A DNA stretch of 64,000 bases from Cellulomonas carbonis. Its GTDB lineage: Bacteria; Actinomycetota; Actinomycetes; Actinomycetales; Cellulomonadaceae. Location: contig NZ_BMEB01000002.1 of assembly GCF_014636275.1 (NCBI RefSeq), forward strand, positions 434,001 to 498,000, in the 5' to 3' direction. Both the position numbers and the translations under genes were made by a program. The notes under the pieces are model-generated. The model saw only the letters and a program-made list of their open reading frames with translations, was not told where the DNA came from and made no database searches. Below, piece by piece: positions 32,023 to 42,343 of the stretch (position 1 is the first letter of the stretch; each line of letters starts with the position of its first letter).

Positions 32023-34524
32023 ATGAGCCATCGGCTGCCACGCGACCAGCGGCACGCGGTCGACCCCCTCGTCGACACCGCCGCCGCTGCGCCGCGCCCG
32101 CACGCCGACGGCCTCGCTCCCGGCACCGCGCCCAGCACCCGGGTCGACCCCTCGACCGGCACCCGGGCTGGCACCCCGGCCGAGCTTCGTCCCGACACGC
32201 CGGCCGACCGCGCGCGGGGAGGGCGCCGACGGCCCGCCGACTCGGCGACGGCCCCGCGGACCGGCGACGCCCCGCACCCGCGGACCGGCGACGCCCCGCA
32301 CCCGCGGCACGCGCTCGACGACACGCCGGCCGGCGGCATCGACCCCGATCTCCCCACCACCACCGCCCTCCCCGCCACCACGACCCTCGACGTCGACGGG
32401 CTCCTCGTCCTCAACCTGCTCGGCAGCGACGAGGAGGTCGTGTACGTCAAGGACCGCGAGAGCCGCTACCTCCGCGCGAGCCTCGGCTGCGCGCGGCAGC
32501 ACGGCCGCACGCCCGAGGAGATGGTCGGCCTCGACGACTTCGACCTGTACGCGGAGGCCTACGCGGCGGCGTCGTACGACGACGAGCAGCGCGTCATGCG
32601 CACCGGCCGCCCGATCGTGCAGCAGAAGGTCCGCGAGCGCTGGCACGACCGTCCCGACAGCTGGGTCTCGGTGTCGACGTTCCCGCTGCGGGACGCGGCC
32701 GGGGAGGTCGTCGGCGTCTACGGCATCTCGCGCGACATCACGTCGCTCGTGCGCGCCGAGCAGGAGATGGCGCTCATGGCGGACGCCACCGAGGCCGCCA
32801 ACGCGGAGCTCCGCCGCGTCGAGTCCCAGCTCCGCGCGGTGCTCGACGCCTCCACCGACGCGATCGCCAAGTACGACCGCGAGCTGCGCTACCAGTACAT
32901 CAACCCCGCCGGCGAGCAGTCCCGCGGGACGTCGCTCGAGGAGCTCATCGGCCGCACCGACCGCGAGATCGGCATGGGCGACACGTCGCTCGCGCTGTGG
33001 GAGGAGGCGCTGCGCCGCGTGCTCCGCACGGGCGAGCCCGACGAGATCGAGTTCTCGGTGCCGGGCACGGACGACGGAGCCGAGGCCTGGTTCCACACGA
33101 CGGTCTCGCCCGACCGCGACAGCACAGGCGCCGTCGTCGGCGTGCTCACCTCGACGCGTGACATCACCGCGACGAAGCAGGCCGAGGCCGCCCTCGCGCA
33201 CCAGGCGATGCACGACTCGGTCACGGGCCTGGCCAACCGGTACCTCCTCATGGACCGTCTCGGCAGGGCCGTGCGCCGCACGGGCCGTCGCGGGGCCCGC
33301 CTCGCGCTGTGCTTCGTGGACGTCGACCACTTCAAGGAGATCAACGACACGTACGGCCACGACGTCGGCGACCGCGTCCTCACCGAGCTCAGCGCGCGGC
33401 TCACGTCCGTCACGCGCCCGCGGGACCTCGTCGCTCGCCTCGGCGGCGACGAGTTCGTGATCCTTCGCGAGGGCGTGACCGAGGACGACGACGTCCGGCG
33501 CCTCGCGGAGACCGTCGTGCGCGTCCTCGCCGAGCCCGTCGTCGACGGCCCGCTGTCGCTGCGCGTGTCCGCGAGCGTCGGCGTCGTCCTGTCGGCGGAC
33601 CCGCGGACCACCGCGTCGGAGCTGCTCCGCGACGCCGACGCGGCGATGTACCGAGCGAAGGAGGGCGGACGGAACCGGTTCCGGGTCTCCGGGGACGACG
33701 CCGAGGGCGAGGTGAGCTCGGCGACCCTCGTCGCGGACCTGCGCCGCGCGCTCGACGACGGCGAGTTCCGGCTCGTCTACCAGCCGCTCCTGTCGCTCGT
33801 CGACCAGCAGGTGCTCGGCTTCGAGGCGCTCCTGCGCTGGGACCACCCCGAGCGCGGGACGCTCGGCCCGCGGGACTTCATCGCGTTCGCCGAGCGCCGC
33901 GGCCTCATGGCGGGGATCGGCGGCTGGGTCCTGCGCGCGGCGTGCGCGCAGCTCGCGCGGTGGAGGCGGGACGCGGACGACGACGCCGACCCGCTGACCA
34001 TCGCCGTCAACGTGACCGTCCGCCAGCTGCGCGCCGACGGGTTCGTCGAGCAGGTCGCAGCAGTGCTCGCCGAGAACGACCTCCTGCCCTCCCAGCTGCG
34101 GCTCGAGGTGCCCGAGCGGGCCCTGCTCAACGAGGGCGCCGAGCTCGCCGACGTGCTCTCGGCGCTCGACGGGATCGGCGTGCAGCTCGCGGTCGACGAC
34201 TTCGGCTCGTCGTTCGCGGCCCTCGCCCTGCTGCCGCGCATCCCGGTGAGCGTCGTCAAGCTCGGGCGGTTCGCCGAGCTCGCCGACCACCCGGACCTCG
34301 CGGCCGCCGTGATCGAGGTCGCGCACGGGCTCGGGATGAGCGTCGTGGGCGCCGGGATCGAGAGCAGCGTCCAGCTGCGTCGCCTCCACGCGCTCGCGTG
34401 CGACGACGGTCAGGGCTTCCTGCTCGGCCGCCCGCTCGACCTGCCCGACGTCGAGCGGCTCCTCGCGGCAGACGACGCCGCCCGCCGGGCCCGGGCGTTC
34501 GCGCGCCGGCTCGGCCCCCGCTGA
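32023..34524 (+). CDS. PAS-PAS-GGDEF-EAL protein with degenerate EAL domain
   Basis: An 833-residue cytosolic protein. About 110 N-terminal residues are Pro/Asp/Thr-rich and contain a duplicated RTGDAPHP unit. Two PAS domains follow (about 120-250 and 265-390), then GGDEF (motif LGGDEF at about 473-478, intact) and EAL from about 580. The EAL domain keeps EALLRW (Glu601), NVTVRQL and DDFG, but KID is KLG and the EGVE loop reads GAGIES, losing residues needed for metal binding and catalysis. It is therefore probably a diguanylate cyclase with a c-di-GMP-binding or silent EAL domain. It is a single gene, convergent with an MFS gene. Confidence 0.9.
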   Translation: MSHRLPRDQRHAVDPLVDTAAAAPRPHADGLAPGTAPSTRVDPSTGTRAGTPAELRPDTPADRARGGRRRPADSATAPRTGDAPHPRTGDAPHPRHALDDTPAGGIDPDLPTTTALPATTTLDVDGLLVLNLLGSDEEVVYVKDRESRYLRASLGCARQHGRTPEEMVGLDDFDLYAEAYAAASYDDEQRVMRTGRPIVQQKVRERWHDRPDSWVSVSTFPLRDAAGEVVGVYGISRDITSLVRAEQEMALMADATEAANAELRRVESQLRAVLDASTDAIAKYDRELRYQYINPAGEQSRGTSLEELIGRTDREIGMGDTSLALWEEALRRVLRTGEPDEIEFSVPGTDDGAEAWFHTTVSPDRDSTGAVVGVLTSTRDITATKQAEAALAHQAMHDSVTGLANRYLLMDRLGRAVRRTGRRGARLALCFVDVDHFKEINDTYGHDVGDRVLTELSARLTSVTRPRDLVARLGGDEFVILREGVTEDDDVRRLAETVVRVLAEPVVDGPLSLRVSASVGVVLSADPRTTASELLRDADAAMYRAKEGGRNRFRVSGDDAEGEVSSATLVADLRRALDDGEFRLVYQPLLSLVDQQVLGFEALLRWDHPERGTLGPRDFIAFAERRGLMAGIGGWVLRAACAQLARWRRDADDDADPLTIAVNVTVRQLRADGFVEQVAAVLAENDLLPSQLRLEVPERALLNEGAELADVLSALDGIGVQLAVDDFGSSFAALALLPRIPVSVVKLGRFAELADHPDLAAAVIEVAHGLGMSVVGAGIESSVQLRRLHALACDDGQGFLLGRPLDLPDVERLLAADDAARRARAFARRLGPR

Positions 34525-34585
34525 CCCGGCCGCGCTGCCCTACCCCGCCGCCGCCCCGTCCCCCGCGGCCCCGCTCCGCGAGGAC

Positions 34586-35800
34586 TCAGGCGGGTCGCGC
34601 CACCGGCGTCGTCCGCGCGGGCGTCCGCAGCGTCGGCAGCGCGACGAGCGTCGCGACGACGGCGAGGCCCGCACCCGCCACCACGACGAGGAACCCACCC
34701 CGCGGCCCCTGGACGTCGATGAGGGCGCCCGCGCTCGACGCCCCGAGCGCGACGCCGACGCCGAGCGACGTGCTGACCCACGTCAGGCCCTCGGTGAGCC
34801 GCCCCGGCTCGACCAGCTGCTGGACGAGCCCGTTGCCCGTGATGATCGACGGCGCGATCGCGAAGCCCGTCACGAACATCACCGCGGCGAGCGCGGGCAG
34901 GCTCGTCACGACGAAGAACAGCGAGACGCCGACGGCCAGCGCGGCGACGCTCGTCGCGAAGCGCAGCCACAGCGGGCTCGCCCAGTGCCGGGCGCCGTAC
35001 CCGAGCCCCGCGAGCATCGACCCCGCCGCGAAGACGGCGAGCACCGCCCCCGCCGCACCGGGCGACCCCTCCGCCTCGGCGAACGCGACCGTCGCGACGT
35101 CGGTCGCCCCGAAGATCGCCCCGACCGCCACGAACACCGCGACGACGACGACCATCCCGCCCGACCGGAGCACGTGCCCGTGCCGCACCCCGGGGTCGCG
35201 GACGGTGGGCGGCGGCTCGGTCGCGCGCAGCGCGAGGAACAGGTGGCCGCCGACCAGCATCGCGACGATCGGCAGGACCAGCCCGGCGGCGGGTGCGACA
35301 CCCGTCGCGAGGAGCGTGACGACCACGGGCCCGATGATGAAGACGAGCTCGTCGAGCGCGGACTCGAGCGAGTACGCGGTGTGCACCTGGCGCGGGTCGG
35401 TCAGGACGAACGACCAGCGCGCGCGCACGAGCGCACCGATCGAGCCGACCGTCGCGCCCGCGAGCGTGGCGAACACGAAGAGGAGCGGCACGGGTCCGCC
35501 CGTCGCGGCGGTCACGACGAGCGCCGTCAGGCTCGTCGCGGCGAGCGTGACGGCCGGGCGCATGATGCGCGCCTGCCCGCGCCGGTCGACGAGGCGGGCG
35601 AGCTGCGGTGCGCACAGCGCGTGCGCGATGACGTTGGCCGCGGACACCTGGCCCGCGAGCGCGTACGAGTCGTAGAGCCGCTCGACCATGAGGACGATGC
35701 CGAGCCCGACCATGGACATCGGCAGGCGTGCCGCGACCCCCGCGGCGGAGAACGCGAGTGCACCCGGCTGCCGGAGCACGGTCGCGTACGTGTGGATCAC
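34586..35800 (-). CDS. Major facilitator superfamily transporter
   Basis: A 404-residue protein with about twelve hydrophobic helices and the loop 2-3 signature region ARLVDRRGQARIMRP. There is no soluble extension. The start is GTG at 35800: CAGAAT ends 6 nt upstream, so the mRNA is probably leaderless, and the first helix follows at residue 15. It lies between two GGDEF-EAL genes, convergent with one and divergent from the other. The substrate is unknown; sequence style suggests a drug or metabolite exporter. Confidence 0.88.
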   Translation of the reverse strand: MIHTYATVLRQPGALAFSAAGVAARLPMSMVGLGIVLMVERLYDSYALAGQVSAANVIAHALCAPQLARLVDRRGQARIMRPAVTLAATSLTALVVTAATGGPVPLLFVFATLAGATVGSIGALVRARWSFVLTDPRQVHTAYSLESALDELVFIIGPVVVTLLATGVAPAAGLVLPIVAMLVGGHLFLALRATEPPPTVRDPGVRHGHVLRSGGMVVVVAVFVAVGAIFGATDVATVAFAEAEGSPGAAGAVLAVFAAGSMLAGLGYGARHWASPLWLRFATSVAALAVGVSLFFVVTSLPALAAVMFVTGFAIAPSIITGNGLVQQLVEPGRLTEGLTWVSTSLGVGVALGASSAGALIDVQGPRGGFLVVVAGAGLAVVATLVALPTLRTPARTTPVARPA

Positions 35801-35930
35801 CGGCCGATTCTGCCAGTCGGGTCCGACGTGACCGGCCCGGCGCGGGGTTTTACCCGGTCGGCCCTGTCCCTCGGACGGGTGACCCGCGATGATGGACGGC
35901 TCCGGACGCGCACCGCACGAAGGGCACACG

Positions 35931-38681
35931 ATGGTCACGACCGCCGAGCAGACGCCGCCGGGCGCTCATCTGCTCGCGGAGGACCTCCCGGCCGTCCTGG
36001 ACGGCCCCGGCACGGACGCGCCGGGCGGTGTCGTCGACCGCCTCCTCCGGTTCGGGCCCCTGACCCTCGTGCTCGTCGCCGTGGGGACGTTCGCGCTCGC
36101 CACGTTCGCCGTCGTCCTCGGCAGCAGCCCGGGTCGGATCGCACCGTGGTGGCCCGCAGCCGGGCTCGGCGTCGTCGCGGCGGCGTGGGCCCCGCGCCGG
36201 CGGCTGCCGCTCGTGCTCGGGCTGGTCCTGGTCACGACCTTCGCCGCGAACCTCGGCTTCGGCGGGCGCCCCCTGGCGACGTCGGCGGGCATGGCCCTCG
36301 CGAACACGCTCGAGGTGCTCACGGTCGCGTGGCTCCTGCGCCGGGACGGCCGCCGCCCGTCGCTCGGCACGATCGAGGACGTCGTCCGCTTCTTCGGTGC
36401 CGTCGCCGCCGGTGCGGCCGTCATGGGCCTCGTGGCCGGGCTGACGGTCGAGCTCTCGGGCTACGCCGACCTCACGTCGACCGCGCGCACCGTGATGCTG
36501 AGCCACGCGGCGTCGATCGCCGTCATCGCACCGTTCGGGCTCCGGCTCACGCGGGTCCGCGCGCGCCTGCGGCGCGTCGAGCTCGGGATCCAGACCGCGG
36601 CCCTCGCGGTCGCGGTCGCGGCGACCTACGGGCCCGACCAGGGCGCGCCCCTCACGTTCGTCGTCCTGCCCTTCCTGGTCTGGGGCGCGCTGCGCTTCCC
36701 GCCCCGCGTCGCGGCGTCGCAGCTGCTCGCCGTCGCGGTCGCCGTGACCACCGCGAGCTCGCTCGGGAGCGGCCCGTTCACGCACGAGGCCGCGCCCGGT
36801 GCGCCGTCGGTGAGCCACCTCGTCCAGGCGTACCTGCTCACGCTCGCGGTCGTGACGCTCCCGCTCGCGGTGTCGGTCAGCGCGCGCCGGATCACCGTCG
36901 AGGGCCTCGCCGCGAGCGAGCGGCTGTTCCGGCAGGGCTTCAACGAGTCGCTCGTCGGCATGATGCTGCTGCGGCGCTGCCCGGGTGCGCCCGACCACAC
37001 CGGGGTGGGGCACGTCGCGGGCGGGCTCGACGTCGTCGAGCTCAACGTCGTGACCGCCCGGCTGCTCGAGGACACCGAGGACGACCTCCTCGGCGCGTGC
37101 TGGACGAGCCGGCTCGAGGACCACGACCGGCACCTCCTGCACGGCGTCGTCGCGGCGGTGCGTCGCGGCTCGGTCGACGGCTGGCGCGGTGAGGTCCAGC
37201 TGCGCACCCACCACGGGCACCGCTGGCTCGAGGTCGCGCTGTCGCGGCTGCCCGAGAGCGTCGGCCGCGACATGTTCGTCGGCCAGCTCGTGGACGCCAC
37301 CGCGCGCCGCGAGGCCGAGGAGCGCCTCACCGCGCAGGCGCTCCAGGACTCCCTGACCGGGCTGGCCAACCGGGTGCTGCTGCGCGACCGGGTCGGGCTC
37401 GCGCTGCAGACGCTGCCCGACGACGGGCCCGGGCTGCTCCTGCTGTTCTGCGACCTCGACGACTTCAAGCACGTCAACGACTCCGCTGGCCACACCGTCG
37501 GCGACCAGGTGCTCGTCGAGGTCGCGCACCGCCTCCAGGCCCTCCTGCGACCCGGGGACCTCGCCGCGCGGCTCGGCGGCGACGAGTTCGTCCTGCTGCG
37601 ACCCGTCGCCGACGGCGAGGACGACGCCGACGAGCTCGCGCGCGCGGTCCTCGACGCGGTGTCGCGGCCCGTGCTCGTGGGGGCGCAGCCCTTCACGGTG
37701 GGCGCGAGCATCGGGATCGTGCGCGGCGCGCGCGGGGCGACGCCGGAGGACCTCCTCCGCGACGCCGACGCCGCGATGTACGCGGCGAAGGCCGAGGGCA
37801 AGCGCCGCGCGGTCGTCTACTCCGACGTGCACCGCGAGCGGGCGCTGCGGTCGGTCCGCGTCGAGCGCGAGCTGCGCCACGCGCTCGCGCACGGCGGTCT
37901 CGAGGTCCACCTCCAGCCCGTGCTCGACCTGCGCACGGGCGCGACGACCGCCGCCGAGGCGCTCGTGCGCTGGTACCACCCCGAGCGCGGCCTGCTCGCG
38001 CCGGGGGAGTGGCTCGACGTCGCGGAGCAGGCGGGCCTCATGCCCGAGCTCGGCGCGTGGGTGCTGCGCCGCTCGTGCGCGCTCGCGGCCGCCTGGCCGG
38101 TCCCGGGCGGCGGGACGGCGGGGTCCGGCGCAGACGCCGCAGCGGCCGACCGTCCCGACGCGCAGGCGCCCGCGGTGCATGTCAACGTCTCGGCACGGCA
38201 GCTCGACCGCCCCGGGTTCGTCGACGTCGTCCGCGACGCGCTCGCCGAGACCGGGCTGCCGCCGCACCGGCTCGTGCTCGAGTTCACCGAGACGCACCTC
38301 GACGAGGTGAGCGACGCGCTGCTCGACGAGCTCGCGACGCTGCGCGACGCCGGCATCGCGCTCGCCGCCGACGACTACGGCACGGGCTACAGCCCGCTCA
38401 CGCGCATCATCGAGCTGCCGATCTCGATGATCAAGATCGACCGCCGCTTCGTCGCGGACATGCTCGACGACGTCCGCTCGCGCGCGATCGTCACGACGCT
38501 CGTACGCCTCGGCGAGTCGCTGGGCCTGGAGGTCGTCGCGGAGGGCGTGGAGACGCCCGCGCACGTCGCGGAGCTCCGGACGGTCGGCTGCCGCTCGGCG
38601 CAGGGGTACGTGTGGTCGCGGCCCCTGCCGCCCGAGGACTTCGCGGCGTGGCTCGCCGCCGGGGGACGCCGGTCGGCGTGA
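35931..38681 (+). CDS. MASE1-PAS-GGDEF-EAL membrane protein (bifunctional c-di-GMP enzyme)
   Basis: A 916-residue protein. Residues about 35-310 form an eight-helix MASE1 sensor (RIAPWWPAAGLGVVAAAWAP, TVMLSHAASIAVIAPFGLR). A PAS domain follows to about 450, then GGDEF (LGGDEF near 548, intact) and EAL (EALVRW, Glu676). All EAL residues are kept: NVSARQL, EFTETHL, ADDYGTGYS, KID and EGVET. It can in principle both make and hydrolyse c-di-GMP at the membrane. ATG at 35931 follows GAAGGG by 7 nt; ATGs at 35889 and 35892 are alternatives. Only 6 bp separate its stop from that of the convergent pgm gene. Confidence 0.92.
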   Translation: MVTTAEQTPPGAHLLAEDLPAVLDGPGTDAPGGVVDRLLRFGPLTLVLVAVGTFALATFAVVLGSSPGRIAPWWPAAGLGVVAAAWAPRRRLPLVLGLVLVTTFAANLGFGGRPLATSAGMALANTLEVLTVAWLLRRDGRRPSLGTIEDVVRFFGAVAAGAAVMGLVAGLTVELSGYADLTSTARTVMLSHAASIAVIAPFGLRLTRVRARLRRVELGIQTAALAVAVAATYGPDQGAPLTFVVLPFLVWGALRFPPRVAASQLLAVAVAVTTASSLGSGPFTHEAAPGAPSVSHLVQAYLLTLAVVTLPLAVSVSARRITVEGLAASERLFRQGFNESLVGMMLLRRCPGAPDHTGVGHVAGGLDVVELNVVTARLLEDTEDDLLGACWTSRLEDHDRHLLHGVVAAVRRGSVDGWRGEVQLRTHHGHRWLEVALSRLPESVGRDMFVGQLVDATARREAEERLTAQALQDSLTGLANRVLLRDRVGLALQTLPDDGPGLLLLFCDLDDFKHVNDSAGHTVGDQVLVEVAHRLQALLRPGDLAARLGGDEFVLLRPVADGEDDADELARAVLDAVSRPVLVGAQPFTVGASIGIVRGARGATPEDLLRDADAAMYAAKAEGKRRAVVYSDVHRERALRSVRVERELRHALAHGGLEVHLQPVLDLRTGATTAAEALVRWYHPERGLLAPGEWLDVAEQAGLMPELGAWVLRRSCALAAAWPVPGGGTAGSGADAAAADRPDAQAPAVHVNVSARQLDRPGFVDVVRDALAETGLPPHRLVLEFTETHLDEVSDALLDELATLRDAGIALAADDYGTGYSPLTRIIELPISMIKIDRRFVADMLDDVRSRAIVTTLVRLGESLGLEVVAEGVETPAHVAELRTVGCRSAQGYVWSRPLPPEDFAAWLAAGGRRSA

Positions 38682-38687
38682 CCCGCG

Positions 38688-40400
38688 TCAGCCCGCGAGC
38701 GTCCGCGTGACGAGCTCCTGCGCAGCGCTCTGCACCTCGGCGAGGTGCTCGGCCGAGACGAACGACTCCGCGTAGACCTTGTAGACGTCCTCGGTCCCCG
38801 ACGGGCGCGCCGCGAACCACGCGTTGGGCGTCGTGACCTTGAGGCCGCCGATCGACGCGCCGTTGCCGGGCGCCTCTGTCAGCCGGGCGGTGATCTCCTC
38901 GCCCGCGAGCGTCGTCGCGGTCACCTGCTCCGGGCGCAGGGCGGCGAGCGCCGACTTCTGCTCGCGCGTCGCCGGTGCGTCGACCCGCGCGTACCAGGAC
39001 TCCCCGTGGCGCTCGACGAGCCGGGCGTGCAGCTGCGACGGCGACGAGCCCGTCCGGGCCGTGATCTCCGACGCGAGCAGCGCGAGCAGGATGCCGTCCT
39101 TGTCGGTGCTCCAGACCGTCCCGTCGTGGCGCAGGAACGACGCGCCCGCCGACTCCTCGCCGCCGAAGCCGACGGTGCCGTCGAGCAGGCCCGGCACGAA
39201 CCACTTGAAGCCCACCGGCACCTCGAGGAGGTCGCGCCCGTGCGCGGCCGCGACCCGGTCGATCAGCGCCGAGGACACGAGCGTCTTGCCGATCGCGGCC
39301 GTCTGCGACCAGCCCGGGCGAGCGCCGCCGTACAGGTAGTCGATCGCGACGGCGAGGTAGTGGTTCGGGTTCATGAGGCCCGCGTCGGGGGTCACGATGC
39401 CGTGCCGGTCGGCGTCCGCGTCGTTGCCCGTCGCGACGTCGAACGGGGTCGTGCCGTCCGCGTCCCGGCCCGCCATGGCCTGCACGAGCGACGCCATCGC
39501 CGACGGCGACGAGCAGTCCATCCGGATCTTGCCGTCCCAGTCGAGCGTCATGAACGACCAGCGCGGGTCCACCTCGGGGTTGACGACCGTCAGGTCCAGG
39601 CCGTGCCGCTCGGCGATCTCGCCCCAGTAGTGCACCGCGGCGCCGCCGAGCGGGTCGGCGCCGATGCGGACGCCGCTCGCGCGGATCAGGTCGATGTCGA
39701 GCACGGTCGGCAGGTCGTCGACGTACGCCGAGAGGAAGTCGTGCCGGTGCGTCGTCGGCGCGGCGACGGCCCGCTCGAACGGGACCCGCCGGATGCTGCC
39801 GACGCCCTGCCGCATGAGCTCGTTGGCGCGCGCGGCGATCCAGCCGGTCGCGTCCGAGCCGGCGGGGCCGCCGTGGGGCGGGTTGTACTTGAAGCCGCCG
39901 TCGCGCGGCGGGTTGTGCGACGGCGTGACGACGATCCCGTCGGCGAGGCCCGTGCCGCCGGTCGACCCGACGCCCGTCCCGCCCGTGCGCACGCCCTGCG
40001 CCGTGCCCGCGCCGTTGTGCAGCAGGATCGCGTGCGACACCGCGGGGGTCGGCGTGAAGCCGTCGCGCGCGTCGACGTGCACGTCGACGTCGGCGGCCGC
40101 CAGGACCTCGAGTGCGGTGCGCCACGCGGGCTCGGACAGCGCGTGGGTGTCGCGGCCGATGAACAGGGGCCCGTCGGTGCCCTGCGAGCGGCGGTACTCC
40201 ACGATCGCCGCGGTGATCGCGATGATGTGCGCCTCGTTGAACGCGCCGTCGAGCGACGACCCGCGGTGCCCCGAGGTGCCGAACACGACCTGCTGCGCCG
40301 GGTCGTCCACGTCGGGCACCCGGTCGTAGTACGCGCCGACCACCGCGTCGACGTCGATGAGGTCCTCGGGCAGGGCGGGGGTTCCGGCGCGCTCGTGCAT
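38688..40400 (-). CDS. pgm: Phosphoglucomutase (alpha-D-glucose phosphate-specific)
   Basis: A 570-residue cytosolic enzyme that interconverts glucose-1-phosphate and glucose-6-phosphate. The phosphoserine is Ser161 in [14 protein letters not shown], the Mg loop is [10 protein letters not shown], the sugar loop [10 protein letters not shown] and the phosphate-binding loop [17 protein letters not shown]. Just before the active-site loop is a Gly/Thr-rich insertion (about 130-150, [16 protein letters not shown]) that the usual family members lack. The start at 40400 is preferred over ATG 40412; TTGGAT ends 6 nt upstream. It links cellobiose phosphorylase and glycogen metabolism to glycolysis. 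Confidence 0.95.
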   Translation of the reverse strand: MHERAGTPALPEDLIDVDAVVGAYYDRVPDVDDPAQQVVFGTSGHRGSSLDGAFNEAHIIAITAAIVEYRRSQGTDGPLFIGRDTHALSEPAWRTALEVLAAADVDVHVDARDGFTPTPAVSHAILLHNGAGTAQGVRTGGTGVGSTGGTGLADGIVVTPSHNPPRDGGFKYNPPHGGPAGSDATGWIAARANELMRQGVGSIRRVPFERAVAAPTTHRHDFLSAYVDDLPTVLDIDLIRASGVRIGADPLGGAAVHYWGEIAERHGLDLTVVNPEVDPRWSFMTLDWDGKIRMDCSSPSAMASLVQAMAGRDADGTTPFDVATGNDADADRHGIVTPDAGLMNPNHYLAVAIDYLYGGARPGWSQTAAIGKTLVSSALIDRVAAAHGRDLLEVPVGFKWFVPGLLDGTVGFGGEESAGASFLRHDGTVWSTDKDGILLALLASEITARTGSSPSQLHARLVERHGESWYARVDAPATREQKSALAALRPEQVTATTLAGEEITARLTEAPGNGASIGGLKVTTPNAWFAARPSGTEDVYKVYAESFVSAEHLAEVQSAAQELVTRTLAG

Positions 40401-40526
40401 GGGTCGATCCAAGCACCCCGGGCCCCGTCCGGCGCAAGGACCGTCCGCCCCGCGTCCTCCTGCGTCCCCCGAGCCCGTCCCGCGGGCCCCCGCGCGCCCC
40501 GGTCGCCTCGGCTACCCTCGCTGCCC

Positions 40527-41366
40527 ATGGCCAAGAGAGCGTCCGTCGACTTCGTGCTGCGTCCCTTCGAGGGTCTGCCGGGTGAGCCCGACTGGGTCGC
40601 GATGCGTGAGGTGGTCCCGTCGGCGACGGGGACCGCGCGCACGACCGCCGAGCACGGCTCGCGCGACGTCGTCGTCGCGACCGCCCTGCCGCTCGGCTGG
40701 CCGGCGCTGCACCGCGCGGACGGCACGCTCATGGTCGCGCTCCAGCAGAACGCCGGCTCGGGCGACGCGTCGCGCGACCTCGCCGACCTGCTGCTCCAGG
40801 CGGCCGAGCTGCCCGCCGGCACGCCCGTGACCGCGACGCGGCTGCCCGAGCCCGGGCCTCGGCTCCAGGACGTCCTCGACCTGACCGTGCCGTTCGAGGT
40901 CACGGTCCACGAGGGCTTCGACTGGTGGGTCGGGTCGGGGATCGACGAGTCCGAGGACGTGCGCGACGCGCTCGACCGCATGAACGAGTCTGTCATCCAG
41001 ACCGAGCGGCTCACCTCGGTCGACGCGGCCTACCGCGCGCACATGGGCGACAAGGACTTCCTGCGCTGGGCCCAGCCGCACGACGAGCAGGTCTTCCTCG
41101 ACGCGCTCGCGCGCCTGCACGCGCGCCGCGAGTCCGGCCTCGGCGACGGCGGCTCGGTGGGCCGGTTCATCGGCGCGTTCCGCTCGTGCGGGCTCCTGGT
41201 CCCCGTGTGGGACCTCGACCAGTCGGTGTCGCTCGAGGACCTCGACGCGGCCGTGGCGGCGCTCGGCGAGCGGCTCGACGCGGCGCTCGCGGTCGAGGGG
41301 TCGCTCGACGCGAACGAGCGGCGTGCCCGCGCGGGCCTCGTCGCGCGCCAGCTGACGCTGCGCTGA
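40527..41366 (+). CDS. DUF5926-family protein
   Basis: A 279-residue soluble protein of a family restricted, as far as I know, to actinobacteria and of unknown function. It starts MAKRASVDFVLRPFEGLPGE and contains VTVHEGFDWWVGSG and AYRAHMGDKDFLRWAQPHDE, with no recognisable catalytic motif. TACCCT at 40513-40518 ends 8 nt before the ATG, so the transcript is probably leaderless. It is divergent from pgm and followed by a compact hairpin. Confidence 0.8.
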   Translation: MAKRASVDFVLRPFEGLPGEPDWVAMREVVPSATGTARTTAEHGSRDVVVATALPLGWPALHRADGTLMVALQQNAGSGDASRDLADLLLQAAELPAGTPVTATRLPEPGPRLQDVLDLTVPFEVTVHEGFDWWVGSGIDESEDVRDALDRMNESVIQTERLTSVDAAYRAHMGDKDFLRWAQPHDEQVFLDALARLHARRESGLGDGGSVGRFIGAFRSCGLLVPVWDLDQSVSLEDLDAAVAALGERLDAALAVEGSLDANERRARAGLVARQLTLR

Positions 41367-41442
41367 CGCCCGTCGCCGACCGCCCGTCCCCTACCGCGGG
41401 CGGCCGGCGCGATCCGGCACCGCGGGATCCGGCACGACGGTG

Positions 41443-41465
41443 CCCGGGACGAGCGTCGTCCCGGG
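41443..41465 (+). terminator. Hairpin after the DUF5926 gene
   Basis: A perfect 10-bp stem CCCGGGACGA / TCGTCCCGGG with a 3-nt loop, 76 bp after the stop codon, followed by ATTG. Confidence 0.65.
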
Positions 41466-41533
41466 ATTGCCGACGATTGACCAGGACGTGGCGTCGCGAT
41501 GACGCCGTCCCGAACCATCGTTAGGGTGTGGCC

Positions 41534-42268
41534 GTGGCCACCACCCGTCGCGACGCCCAGCGGGTCGCCGTCGTCATCCCCGCGAAGAACGAGGCACGGC
41601 GGATCGCGGCGACGGTCCGGGCCGCACGCGCGATCCCGAACGTCGACCTCGTCCTCGTCGTCGACGACGGCAGCGAGGACGCGACGCAGCACGTCGCGCG
41701 CGACGCGGGAGCCGTCGTCGTGCGCCACTCGCACAACCGCGGCAAGGCCGCCGCGATGGAGACCGGCGCCGCCGTCGTCGCGATGCGGGACGCGCCGGAC
41801 CGCAAGCCGCGCCTGCTGCTGTTCATCGACGGGGACCTCGCCGAGTCCGCGGTCAACACGGCACCGCTCGTGCCGCCCGTGCTCGAGGGGTCGGCCGACG
41901 TGTCGATCGCGCTCCTGCCGCCGCAGCCCGGCGCGGGTGGCCGCGGCATCGTCGTCGGGCTCGCGCGCCGGTCCATCCAGTCGATGACGGGGTGGACGCC
42001 GACGCAGCCGCTGTCGGGGATGCGCTGCCTGACGCGCGAGGCCTTCGAGGCCGCGACGCCGCTCGCCCGGGGCTGGGGCGTGGAGACCGGCATGACGATC
42101 GACCTGCTGACCAAGGGGTTCGTCGCGGTCGAGGTGCCGTGCGACCTGCGGCACCGCCCGTCGGGCACCGACCTCAGGGGTCAGCTGCACCGCGCCGCGC
42201 AGTACCGCGACGTGCTGCTCGCCGTCAACGCGCGCCGCATGCGTCGCGCGGTCGGCCGCGGGCGCTGA
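41534..42268 (+). CDS. Glycosyltransferase family 2
   Basis: A 244-residue cytosolic GT-A transferase: VAVVIPAKNEARRIAATV and LVVDDGSEDATQHVA form the nucleotide-sugar site, NRGKAAAMETGAAVV follows, and FIDGDLAE carries the DxD metal motif. The sequence resembles dolichyl/polyprenyl-phosphate and glucosyl-3-phosphoglycerate-type GT2 enzymes, but no membrane helices are present. GTG at 41534 is chosen because TAGGGT (41522-41527) ends 6 nt upstream; GTG 41528 would touch the -10 box. It is convergent with the large membrane protein gene. Donor and acceptor are unknown. Confidence 0.85.
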   Translation: MATTRRDAQRVAVVIPAKNEARRIAATVRAARAIPNVDLVLVVDDGSEDATQHVARDAGAVVVRHSHNRGKAAAMETGAAVVAMRDAPDRKPRLLLFIDGDLAESAVNTAPLVPPVLEGSADVSIALLPPQPGAGGRGIVVGLARRSIQSMTGWTPTQPLSGMRCLTREAFEAATPLARGWGVETGMTIDLLTKGFVAVEVPCDLRHRPSGTDLRGQLHRAAQYRDVLLAVNARRMRRAVGRGR

Positions 42269-42343
42269 GCCCGTCGGGCCTCCGGCCCGCCACCCTCCGG
42301 CCCGCAACCCAGGCCCCCGAGCCGGCGTCCGGCCCGCCGCCCC

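Noticed and set aside
35843..35856. GGGTTTTACCCGG as another copy of the shared 14-mer
   Set aside because: It lacks the CAAGG half and has an extra T, so the resemblance is probably chance.
35889..35930. Earlier starts for the MASE1 protein
   Set aside because: ATG at 35931 has a better-spaced ribosome-binding site; the earlier ATGs remain possible but less likely.
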